Assembly: GCA_938008865.1 (NCBI GenBank)
Contig: CALLJA010000454.1
Span: 1-5,468 of the forward strand
Length of the DNA stretch: 5,468 nucleotides
Reading direction: 5' to 3'
Source of the DNA: an uncultured Anaerolineales bacterium
Lineage (GTDB): Bacteria; Chloroflexota; Anaerolineae; Anaerolineales; Villigracilaceae
Shown: positions 1 through 4,711 of the stretch, in pieces
Position numbering within the stretch: the first letter of the stretch is position 1
Layout of the letters: every line of letters starts with the position of its first letter
Position numbers and translations under genes: made by a program
Notes under the pieces: generated by a model
The model's database searches: none
What the model saw: the letters and a program-made list of their open reading frames with translations, nothing else
Told to the model about the DNA's origin: nothing

Positions 1-26
1 GGCCGAATCCCACCCATATATGGGGG

Positions 27-35
27 TGTGGATAA
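27..35 (-). promoter_or_regulatory. Perfect DnaA box
   Basis: The + strand reads TGTGGATAA, the exact reverse complement of the consensus DnaA binding site TTATCCACA. It lies 323 bases upstream of the dnaA start. A perfect 12-bp palindrome (13-24) sits on its left and a 5-bp inverted repeat (41-54) on its right. DnaA is known to bind this 9-mer at origins and in its own promoter region. A single 9-mer could be chance, but the location in front of dnaA makes it credible. Confidence 0.7.
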
Positions 36-103
36 CTTTTCCAGACGTCTCTGGCTGAAACAAACGTTCCAAATCCAGGGCGGGCCACAATGCCACACCC
101 GCC

Positions 104-148
104 ATTTTCTTTAACATTGATAAACCTTAAAAAAGCGGATGTTTTTAA
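104..148. other. AT-rich stretch, candidate DNA unwinding element
   Basis: By hand count only 10 of 45 bases are G or C here, in a window that is otherwise strongly GC-rich. It begins 68 bases to the right of the perfect DnaA box, and its right part is an inverted repeat (TTAAAAA at 127-133, TTTTTAA at 142-148). A low-melting patch beside DnaA boxes is the usual layout of an origin unwinding element. No clear 13-mer repeats or DnaA-trio array were recognised. It could also be only the AT-rich upstream part of the dnaA promoter. Confidence 0.3.
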
Positions 149-168
149 CCTAGCGTAGGCCAGGCGTG

Positions 169-198
169 TTGGTAAACATTTCGTTCTTCTGCTAGAAT
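169..198 (+). promoter_or_regulatory. Probable dnaA promoter (extended -10)
   Basis: TTGGTA at 169-174 matches four of six bases of the -35 consensus. After 18 bases comes TAGAAT at 193-198, five of six to TATAAT, preceded by TGC, which makes an extended -10 element. Transcription would start near 205 and give a leader of about 150 bases before dnaA. A two-mismatch DnaA-box-like 9-mer (167-175, - strand) overlaps the -35 element, so DnaA autoregulation is possible but unproven. Confidence 0.6.
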
Positions 199-214
199 AT
201 GGGCACGCTGAAAG

Positions 215-245
215 ATGGATGCTCGGCCCAATTAGAAGCATCCAT
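215..245 (+). promoter_or_regulatory. Perfect 9-bp inverted repeat in the dnaA leader
   Basis: ATGGATGCT (215-223) is repeated as its exact reverse complement AGCATCCAT (237-245) around a 13-base loop. It starts about 10 bases downstream of the predicted transcript start. As RNA it would form a 5'-end hairpin; as DNA it could be an operator with half-sites about two helical turns apart. No T-run follows, so it is not an intrinsic terminator. The function is unknown. Confidence 0.5.
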
Positions 246-302
246 GAACCCCTGAACCAAGTTCGCTCAAAAATCATACATTCAAACCACTAAGCCGCGG
301 CA

Positions 303-316
303 GGTTGGCGGGTTGG
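303..316 (+). repeat. G-rich tandem repeat, GGTTGG-CG-GGTTGG
   Basis: Two copies of GGTTGG are separated by two bases, giving four GG pairs with short loops. That pattern can fold into a two-layer G-quadruplex in DNA or RNA. It lies 42 bases before the dnaA start, inside the predicted leader. An alternative duplex pairs AAACCA (284-289) with TGGTTT (314-319) and would compete with it. Whether it folds cannot be told from the sequence alone. Confidence 0.35.
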
Positions 317-341
317 TTTTATCTACCCTATTCCCCTCGCT

Positions 342-348
342 AAGGGAG
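342..348 (+). promoter_or_regulatory. dnaA ribosome binding site
   Basis: AAGGGAG lies 10 bases before the ATG at 359 and supports that start. The core AAGGG can sit in the loop of a small 5-bp hairpin (TCGCT at 337-341 with AGCGA at 347-351), which could modestly tune access. The hairpin is short, so this is only a possibility. Confidence 0.6.
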
Positions 349-358
349 CGACCGTATC

Positions 359-1705
359 ATGAATGCAGAGCAGGCCTGGCAGTCCGTGCTCGGACAACTC
401 CAGATGGAAATGCCCCGCGCATCCTTCGACACCTGGGTGCGCGACACACGCCCCGTTTTATACGAGAAGGGCGTGCTTACCGTTGGCGTGCGCAACGCCT
501 ACGCCCGCGACTGGCTGGAGAGCCGCCTGGCTGCCACCGTCAGCCGCCTGCTGATCGGCATCCTGAACTCGAACGTGACCGTCAACTTTGTGGTCGTCAA
601 CGCCGACGAGCCCATCCCATCCGCCGTGGACCCTGAGCCAGCCCCCGTCTCGACGGAGATGACCCCGCCCGAGCGTGTCCGCAGCACCATCCTCAACCCG
701 CGGTACATCTTCGATACCTTCGTGGTCGGCTCGGGCAACCGCCTGGCGCATGCCGCCTGCCAGGCCGTGGCCGAAAAACCCGCCCGCGCCTACAACCCGC
801 TCTTCCTGTACGGCGGCGTGGGGCTTGGCAAGACCCACCTGCTGCACGCCATCGGCAACGCCTGTATCGCGCGCGGACTGAACGTGCTGTACGTGTCGTC
901 TGAAGAGTTCACCAACGACATGATCAACGCCATCCGCACCCACACCACGCAGGCCTTCCGCGAGAAGTACCGCTCGGCCGATGTGCTGCTGATCGACGAC
1001 ATCCAGTTCATTGCGGGCAAGGAATCGACGCAGGAGGAATTCTTCCACACCTTCAACACCCTGCACGGACAAGACAAGCAGATCATCGTCTCGTCCGACC
1101 GTCCGCCCAAGTCGCTGGTCACGCTGGAAGAGCGCCTGCGCTCGCGCTTCGAATGGGGCCTGACCGCCGACATCCAGGCCCCCGACCTGGAGACCCGCCT
1201 GGCCATCCTGCGTTCGAAGGCTGAACGCACGGGCCGCCACGTCCCGGACGAGGTGCTCGAAACCATCGCCCGCCGCGTCCAATCCAACATCCGCGAACTG
1301 GAAGGCGCGCTCAATCGCATCATCGCCTTCGCCGACTTGAGCGGCGCGACCCTGAACACCAAACTGGTGGATGTGGCCCTGGCCGACCTCCTGCCCCAGC
1401 GCAGCGACGTGGCCCCCGAAAAGATCATCGAACTGGTGGCGCGCGAATGGCAGACCTCAGTCGAGGCTCTGCTCGGGCGCGACCGCTCCCAAAAGATTGC
1501 CCAGCCGCGCCAGGTGGCCATGTACCTGCTGCGCAAGAAGACGGACGCCTCCCTGCCCCAGATCGGCGAGGCGCTCGGCGGGCGCGACCATACCACCGTC
1601 ATGTACGCCATCGAAAAGATCGACAACGAGATCAAGATTAAGACGGACCTGCAAAAACGTATCAGTATGATCGAACAGCAGCTCTACAGCGTCGTCGCCG
1701 CCTAA
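359..1705 (+). CDS. dnaA: Chromosomal replication initiator protein DnaA
   Basis: This protein of 448 residues binds DnaA boxes, forms an ATP-dependent filament at the origin, opens the DNA and recruits the replicative helicase. Domain I (about 1-80) begins with a typical W-x-x-VL helix and the segment SFDTWVRDTRP. Domain II is a short Pro-rich linker (about 82-106). The AAA+ domain III (about 107-325) shows Walker A GGVGLGKT (152-159), Walker B LLIDDIQF (210-217), sensor 1 around IIVSSDRPP (242-250), the arginine-finger segment RLRSRFEWGL (259-268) and sensor 2 NIRELEGALNR (310-320). Domain IV (about 350-448) carries the DNA-binding helix-turn-helix with the DnaA signature GGRDHTTVMYAI (407-418). 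Length and motifs are intact; the family is usually 440-470 residues. The start is fixed by the ribosome binding site at 342-348. The gene is monocistronic, with its own promoter and a terminator right behind it, and no dnaN follows. The identification is secure. Confidence 0.98.
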   Translation: MNAEQAWQSVLGQLQMEMPRASFDTWVRDTRPVLYEKGVLTVGVRNAYARDWLESRLAATVSRLLIGILNSNVTVNFVVVNADEPIPSAVDPEPAPVSTEMTPPERVRSTILNPRYIFDTFVVGSGNRLAHAACQAVAEKPARAYNPLFLYGGVGLGKTHLLHAIGNACIARGLNVLYVSSEEFTNDMINAIRTHTTQAFREKYRSADVLLIDDIQFIAGKESTQEEFFHTFNTLHGQDKQIIVSSDRPPKSLVTLEERLRSRFEWGLTADIQAPDLETRLAILRSKAERTGRHVPDEVLETIARRVQSNIRELEGALNRIIAFADLSGATLNTKLVDVALADLLPQRSDVAPEKIIELVAREWQTSVEALLGRDRSQKIAQPRQVAMYLLRKKTDASLPQIGEALGGRDHTTVMYAIEKIDNEIKIKTDLQKRISMIEQQLYSVVAA

Positions 1706-1724
1706 TCTGCCCCGAGCCTTATCC

Positions 1725-1753
1725 AAGCCCACAGTCAAAACTGTGGGCTTTTT
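1725..1753 (+). terminator. Intrinsic terminator of dnaA
   Basis: AAGCCCACAGT (1725-1735) pairs perfectly with ACTGTGGGCTT (1740-1750) around the loop CAAA, giving an 11-bp stem that runs into a run of five Ts (1749-1753). It begins 20 bases after the dnaA stop codon and isolates dnaA from the next gene. Confidence 0.92.
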
Positions 1754-1763
1754 CATCCGCCGT

Positions 1764-1769
1764 TATAAT
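1764..1769 (+). promoter_or_regulatory. Perfect -10 hexamer before the acyltransferase gene
   Basis: TATAAT lies 11 bases upstream of the ATG at 1781. The matching -35 position (about 1740-1746) falls in the terminator stem and shows no good -35 sequence. If it is used, transcription would begin at about 1776-1781, leaving a leader of zero to five bases. That fits the lack of any Shine-Dalgarno sequence in the GC-rich bases 1771-1780. Confidence 0.45.
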
Positions 1770-1780
1770 TGCCCCCTGCC

Positions 1781-2911
1781 ATGAAATACATCAAAGGCCT
1801 GGACGGCCTGCGCGCTTTCGCCTTTCTGCTGGTCTTCTTCTTCCACGCCCACTTCGGCTATTTCGGCTGGGTGGGCGTGCAGTTGTTCTTCGTCCTCTCG
1901 GGGTTCCTCATCACGGGCATCCTGCTCGACATGAAACGGGAGCTACCCACAGCGGGGTATTTCATCAAGTTCTACGGGCGGCGCTTCCTGCGCATTTTTC
2001 CACTTTATTATCTGTATCTGTTCCTCGTCGCTCAACTGGCAAATTATCTGTTCGAGCACAAGATCCGCAGAGCCTACGTCAGCATGTTCTGGGACCAGCT
2101 GCCCTATGCGCTGGTCTATGCCTACAATTTTTTCATGGCCACCAGCAAGTTCGTGCTGACCTCGCAGTTCGTCACGCACCTGTGGTCGCTGGCGGTGGAG
2201 GAGCAGTTCTATATCTTCTGGCCGCTGGTGGTCTTCCTCACGCCCGCCAGGCACCTGAAAAGGGTTTTCCTGGCGGCCATCGGGCTGGCTCCACTCTTGC
2301 GCCTTGCGGTGCTGACCTTCTATCAACAGGCCCCATTTGAGATCCTCGGCGACGCCGACACCGCCGTCTATGCCCTGCCCTTCTCGCATCTGGACGCCTT
2401 CGCCATCGGCGCGCTGCTTAATTTGGGGGTCTCGATCTCCAAGGCCAAAGCGCAGTTTCTGGCTCTGCTAGTCGGGTTCCCCCTGCTCGGCATGTTGACC
2501 GACTTCCTGTCCACGGGGCAGTGGAATTTCAACAATGGTTTCGGCCTGCCGTTATTGCTGCCCAACGCCTACAAACCCGTCTGGGGCTACTCCATACTGA
2601 ACTACCTGTTCATGCTGCTCATCTACGGGGTGGCGCGCGAAGGCTGGTTCGTGCGCGTCCTCGAACACGCGTGGATGCGCTACCTGGGCAGAATCTCATA
2701 CGGCTTGTACGTGTACCACTACATCATCCTATGGCTGACCACCGAAGTGGTCTTTCCCGAGCTGCCGCCGCTGCCCGGCGCGGCCATCGCCCTGCCGCTG
2801 ACGATCCTCGTTGCGTCGGTCAGTTTCCGCTTCTTCGAGAAACCCATCACCGACCTCAAAGACCGCTGGTTCCCCTTCAAACCCGCGCCCGGTCCCGCCA
2901 AAAATCTGTGA
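1781..2911 (+). CDS. Membrane acyltransferase, acyltransferase-3 (OafA/YrhL-like) family
   Basis: This is an integral membrane protein of 376 residues. Family members move acyl groups, often acetyl, onto sugars of the cell envelope, exopolysaccharides, glycolipids or antibiotics; the substrate here cannot be told. Family hallmarks are an N-terminal helix with GLDGLRAFAFLLVFFFHA (6-23), which includes the conserved His22, then GVQLFFVLSGFLITG (32-46), an RRFLRIFPLYY segment (67-77; RRxxRIxP motif), HLWSLAVEEQFYIFWPL (133-149) with the conserved S-x-x-x-E-x-x-F-Y, and C-terminal YLGRISYGLYVYHY (301-314) and FFEKP (351-355). About ten hydrophobic helices are visible. No C-terminal SGNH hydrolase domain is present, so it is the single-domain form. 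I chose the ATG at 1781 because homology begins at once; a TTG at 1769 would add four residues but overlaps the -10 hexamer. The gene stands alone between a terminator and a promoter and appears somewhat richer in AT-ending codons than its neighbours, so it may be a later arrival. Family assignment is firm. Confidence 0.9.
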   Translation: MKYIKGLDGLRAFAFLLVFFFHAHFGYFGWVGVQLFFVLSGFLITGILLDMKRELPTAGYFIKFYGRRFLRIFPLYYLYLFLVAQLANYLFEHKIRRAYVSMFWDQLPYALVYAYNFFMATSKFVLTSQFVTHLWSLAVEEQFYIFWPLVVFLTPARHLKRVFLAAIGLAPLLRLAVLTFYQQAPFEILGDADTAVYALPFSHLDAFAIGALLNLGVSISKAKAQFLALLVGFPLLGMLTDFLSTGQWNFNNGFGLPLLLPNAYKPVWGYSILNYLFMLLIYGVAREGWFVRVLEHAWMRYLGRISYGLYVYHYIILWLTTEVVFPELPPLPGAAIALPLTILVASVSFRFFEKPITDLKDRWFPFKPAPGPAKNL

Positions 2912-2917
2912 TATACT
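2909..2917 (+). promoter_or_regulatory. Probable rpsB promoter (extended -10) overlapping a stop codon
   Basis: TGATATACT is an extended -10 element, TGN plus TATACT (five of six to consensus). Its first three bases are the TGA stop codon of the acyltransferase gene. No good -35 is seen 17 bases upstream, which is tolerable for an extended -10. The start would be near 2924, giving a leader of about 154 bases before rpsB. No terminator lies between the acyltransferase and rpsB, so readthrough could also contribute. Confidence 0.5.
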
Positions 2918-2965
2918 AGCGTCCGCCTTCCACAAGGAGGCACATTCTGCCAGGGCAGGCAATAT

Positions 2966-3064
2966 ATGCCCAACTTCACACGCCTGCGGACCTTCCAGCG
3001 CGTGCTGCGGACCGAACGGACGCAGTCGCTGGCGGGAATGAAACAGGCGGAGGCCAAACGCTAG
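2966..3064 (+). CDS. Small ORF in the rpsB leader, 32 residues, function unknown
   Basis: An ATG at 2966 opens 32 codons that end at a TAG 13 bases before rpsB. The peptide starts MPNFTRLRTFQRVLRTERTQ and ends KQAEAKR, with eight Arg/Lys and no hydrophobic membrane segment. By hand count, G or C fills 26 of 31 third positions, 20 of 31 first and 15 of 31 second. That GC3>GC1>GC2 order is what coding DNA shows in a GC-rich genome. The stop codon is the TAG of TAGGAGGT, the rpsB Shine-Dalgarno, which suggests translational coupling or a leader peptide. Weak points are that its own ribosome binding site is poor (AGG at 2957-2959), that a perfect AAGGAGG (2934-2940) lies too far away to serve it, and that the same bases form a hairpin. 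I do not recognise the peptide. It may be a real small basic protein or only a structured leader. Confidence 0.4.
   Translation: MPNFTRLRTFQRVLRTERTQSLAGMKQAEAKR
2995..3032 (+). promoter_or_regulatory. Nested hairpin in the rpsB leader, possible S2 autoregulatory site
   Basis: CCAGCG (2995-3000) pairs with CGCTGG (3027-3032), and inside it CTGCG (3005-3009) pairs with CGCAG (3021-3025), leaving a small asymmetric internal loop and an 11-base apical loop. It sits about 45 bases before the rpsB start. In several bacteria the rpsB leader is bound by S2 to repress rpsB-tsf, so a similar role is possible here. No match to the known proteobacterial rpsB leader was recognised. The structure overlaps the small ORF. 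Confidence 0.35.
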
Positions 3065-3069
3065 GAGGT
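3062..3069 (+). promoter_or_regulatory. rpsB ribosome binding site fused to the small ORF stop
   Basis: TAGGAGGT is a near-perfect Shine-Dalgarno sequence 8 bases before the ATG at 3078 and fixes that start. Its first three bases are the stop codon of the 32-codon frame, so ribosomes ending there would be in place to start rpsB. Confidence 0.85.
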
Positions 3070-3077
3070 TCTTTCCC

Positions 3078-3983
3078 ATGGCCATTATCTCAATGAAGGC
3101 TCTGCTTGAAAGCGGCGTCCACTTCGGGCATCGCACCAACAAGTGGGAGCCCCGCATGAAGCCGTACATCTTCACGGAGCGCAACGGCATTCACATCATC
3201 GACCTGCAGCAGACCGTCAAACTGCTCACCCAGGCCTACAACACCATCCGCGACACGACCGCGAATGGCGGCACGGTGCTCTTCGTGGGCACCAAGCGCC
3301 AGGCGCAGGAAACCGTGCAGGAAGAGGCCGTGCGCTGCGGCATGCCCTACGTCACCGAACGCTGGCTGGGCGGCATGCTGACGAACTGGTCCACCATGTA
3401 CCAGCGCATCCAGGAACTGGAGCGCCTCGAGCAGCTGCGCGACAGCGGCGAGATCAACCGCCTGACCAAAAAGGAAGGCCTGCTGATCCAGCGCGAGATC
3501 GAGCGCCTGCACACCCGCCTCTCGGGCGTGCGCGGCATGAAGCGCCTGCCCGACCTGCTCTTCATCGTGGATGTCTGCCGCGAAGATGCCGCGGTGCATG
3601 AAGCCAATCTGCTCAACATCCCGATCGTGGCGCTGGTCGACACGAACTGCAACCCGCAAGGCATCGACTACGTCATCCCCTCCAACGATGACGCCATCCG
3701 CGCCATCAAACTGCTGGTCGCCAAGATGGCCGACGCGGTGCTGGAAGGCAAGGCCATGCGCAAGGAAGAGGAGCCCGAACAGGCCCCGGTCGAGTCGAAA
3801 TCTGAGGCTCGTCCCGCCCGCCGCCCGGCCCGCGCCGCCGCCGAACAGGAAGAGGAACTGGCCGAGGACAACCTGCTCGGCGAATCCACCCTGGCCAAGT
3901 TGAACGTGGCCCGCAAGCCCGAAGCCGCCGAGGAAAAGCCGGCCGCCGCTGCCGAAGAACCCAAGGGCGAGGCCCAGGCCTAA
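3078..3983 (+). CDS. rpsB: 30S ribosomal protein S2 with long charged C-terminal tail
   Basis: S2 is a late-assembling protein of the small ribosomal subunit; it sits between head and body and helps S1 bind where S1 is present. The protein has 301 residues. The conserved fold covers about residues 1-228, with the S2 signatures LLESGVHFGH (9-18) and the PDLLFIVDV...NIP region (158-182). Also typical are ERNGIHIIDLQQT (34-46), FVGTKRQA (69-76) and ERWLGGMLTNW (94-104). The coiled-coil hairpin lies at about 105-150. Bacterial S2 is commonly 225-260 residues; here about 70 extra residues form an Ala/Glu/Pro-rich tail (about 229-301), probably disordered, with one less biased island EDNLLGESTLAKLN (263-276). 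The gene is followed after 25 bases by tsf and the two clearly form an operon. Identification is secure; the role of the tail is unknown. Confidence 0.98.
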   Translation: MAIISMKALLESGVHFGHRTNKWEPRMKPYIFTERNGIHIIDLQQTVKLLTQAYNTIRDTTANGGTVLFVGTKRQAQETVQEEAVRCGMPYVTERWLGGMLTNWSTMYQRIQELERLEQLRDSGEINRLTKKEGLLIQREIERLHTRLSGVRGMKRLPDLLFIVDVCREDAAVHEANLLNIPIVALVDTNCNPQGIDYVIPSNDDAIRAIKLLVAKMADAVLEGKAMRKEEEPEQAPVESKSEARPARRPARAAAEQEEELAEDNLLGESTLAKLNVARKPEAAEEKPAAAAEEPKGEAQA

Positions 3984-4008
3984 CCTTTTCCGAAAGAGGA
4001 ACGAGACA

Positions 4009-4611
4009 ATGGAAATTACGACCGAGATGATCAAGCAGCTGCGCGCTGCCACCAACGCGCCCATGCTGGACTGCCGCAAGGCGCTCCAGGAAGCGGACGG
4101 CGACTACCAGAAAGCCGTGGACTGGCTGCGCGAAAAAGGCATGGCCACCGCCGCCAAACGCGCCGACCGCGTCGCCTCCAACGGCGTCGTCGAAATGTAC
4201 TCGCACGGCGGCGGCCGCGTGGGCGTGATGGTCGAAGTCAACTGCGAGACCGACTTCGTGGCCCGCTCCGAGCAGTTCCGCACCCTAGCCCACGAGATCG
4301 CCCTGCAGATCGCGGCCAGCAGCCCCAGGTACATCAAGGCCGAGGACATCCCCGCCGCCGAACTCGAACACGAGGCGGAGATCGCCCGCGCGCGCGCCAA
4401 GGAAGAGGGCAAACCCGAGAACATCCTGCCCAAGATCGTGGAAGGCCGCATCGAGAAGTACAAGGACGAAGTCTGCCTCATGCGCCAGACCTACATCCGC
4501 GACGAGAGCATCAACATCGAAAAACTGATCCTGCAAAACGTGGCCGCCATCGGCGAAAACGTGCTTGTGCGCCGCTTCCAGCGGTGGGAGCTGGGCGAAA
4601 GCCTCGGCTAA
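4009..4611 (+). CDS. tsf: Elongation factor Ts, short form
   Basis: EF-Ts removes GDP from EF-Tu so that EF-Tu can bind GTP and aminoacyl-tRNA again. The N-terminal UBA-like domain (about 1-50) carries signature 1, LRAATNAPMLDCRKAL (11-26). Signature 2, EVNCETDFVAR (76-86), contains the TDFV motif (81-84) that contacts EF-Tu. The C-terminal module (VCLMRQTYIRD at 155-165; GENVLVRRFQRWELGE at 182-197) is conserved and complete. At 200 residues this is the short type, like Thermus EF-Ts (about 196), rather than the 283-residue E. coli form; it lacks the second core subdomain and the coiled coil. Thermus EF-Ts acts as a homodimer, so this one may too. The start at 4009 is supported by AGAGGA (3995-4000), 8 bases upstream. 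It is co-transcribed with rpsB and ends at a terminator. Confidence 0.97.
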   Translation: MEITTEMIKQLRAATNAPMLDCRKALQEADGDYQKAVDWLREKGMATAAKRADRVASNGVVEMYSHGGGRVGVMVEVNCETDFVARSEQFRTLAHEIALQIAASSPRYIKAEDIPAAELEHEAEIARARAKEEGKPENILPKIVEGRIEKYKDEVCLMRQTYIRDESINIEKLILQNVAAIGENVLVRRFQRWELGESLG

Positions 4612-4616
4612 TCAGG

Positions 4617-4644
4617 AAGGCCAACCTACGGGTTGGCCTTTTTT
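4617..4644 (+). terminator. Intrinsic terminator of the rpsB-tsf operon
   Basis: AAGGCCAACC (4617-4626) pairs perfectly with GGTTGGCCTT (4631-4640) around the loop TACG, a very stable UNCG-type tetraloop closed by C-G, and runs into six Ts (4639-4644). It begins 5 bases after the tsf stop codon and separates tsf from pyrH. Confidence 0.93.
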
Positions 4645-4711
4645 ATATCCGCGCTGGCTGTTTCCCAGCCGCGGCATCTCATCATCCGAACCAGACAGAA
4701 GGAGACTTGGA

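Larger units (their letters stand above)
1..358. other. dnaA upstream intergenic region, possible part of oriC
   Basis: This 358-base stretch has no convincing gene. It sits directly upstream of dnaA, where many bacteria carry their replication origin. What can be seen is one perfect DnaA box near the left edge, a very AT-rich patch, a promoter, and several inverted repeats: CCCATATATGGG at 13-24, CCAGA-N4-TCTGG at 41-54, TTAAAAA-N8-TTTTTAA at 127-148, and a 9-bp repeat at 215-245. Two weak DnaA-box-like 9-mers, each with two mismatches, lie at 37-45 (+) and 167-175 (-). Only one perfect box is inside the window, so a full origin is not shown; more boxes may lie to the left of position 1. The origin assignment is inference from location and these elements. 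Confidence 0.45.

Noticed and set aside
127..148. TTAAAAA-N8-TTTTTAA as a terminator of a gene to the left
   Set aside because: The stem is only seven A-T pairs, too weak for an intrinsic terminator, and no gene end is visible to its left. It is better seen as part of the AT-rich patch.
313..636. A 107-codon frame overlapping the start of dnaA in another frame
   Set aside because: The product is Arg/Pro/His-rich with no motif, begins at a rare start codon and lies almost wholly within dnaA.
458..1635. Long - strand open frames (458-1282 and 790-1635) opposite dnaA
   Set aside because: They are shadows of dnaA codon bias, lack ribosome sites and family motifs, and their repetitive Gly/Val/His/Asp or Ser/Arg content is typical of antisense artefacts.
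1769..1780. TTG start for the acyltransferase, four codons upstream of the ATG
   Set aside because: It overlaps the TATAAT hexamer, adds no conserved residues and has no ribosome site; the ATG at 1781 is simpler.
3090..4079. A 329-codon open frame on the - strand opposite rpsB
   Set aside because: It is the mirror of a strongly GC-biased gene: its codons are reverse complements of rpsB codons and the product is low-complexity with no recognisable domain. rpsB is certain.
4565..4711. N-terminal extension of pyrH starting inside tsf
   Set aside because: The in-frame reading passes through the tsf terminator and a non-conserved sequence. The ATG at 4712 has a good Shine-Dalgarno and begins exactly where UMP kinase homology begins.
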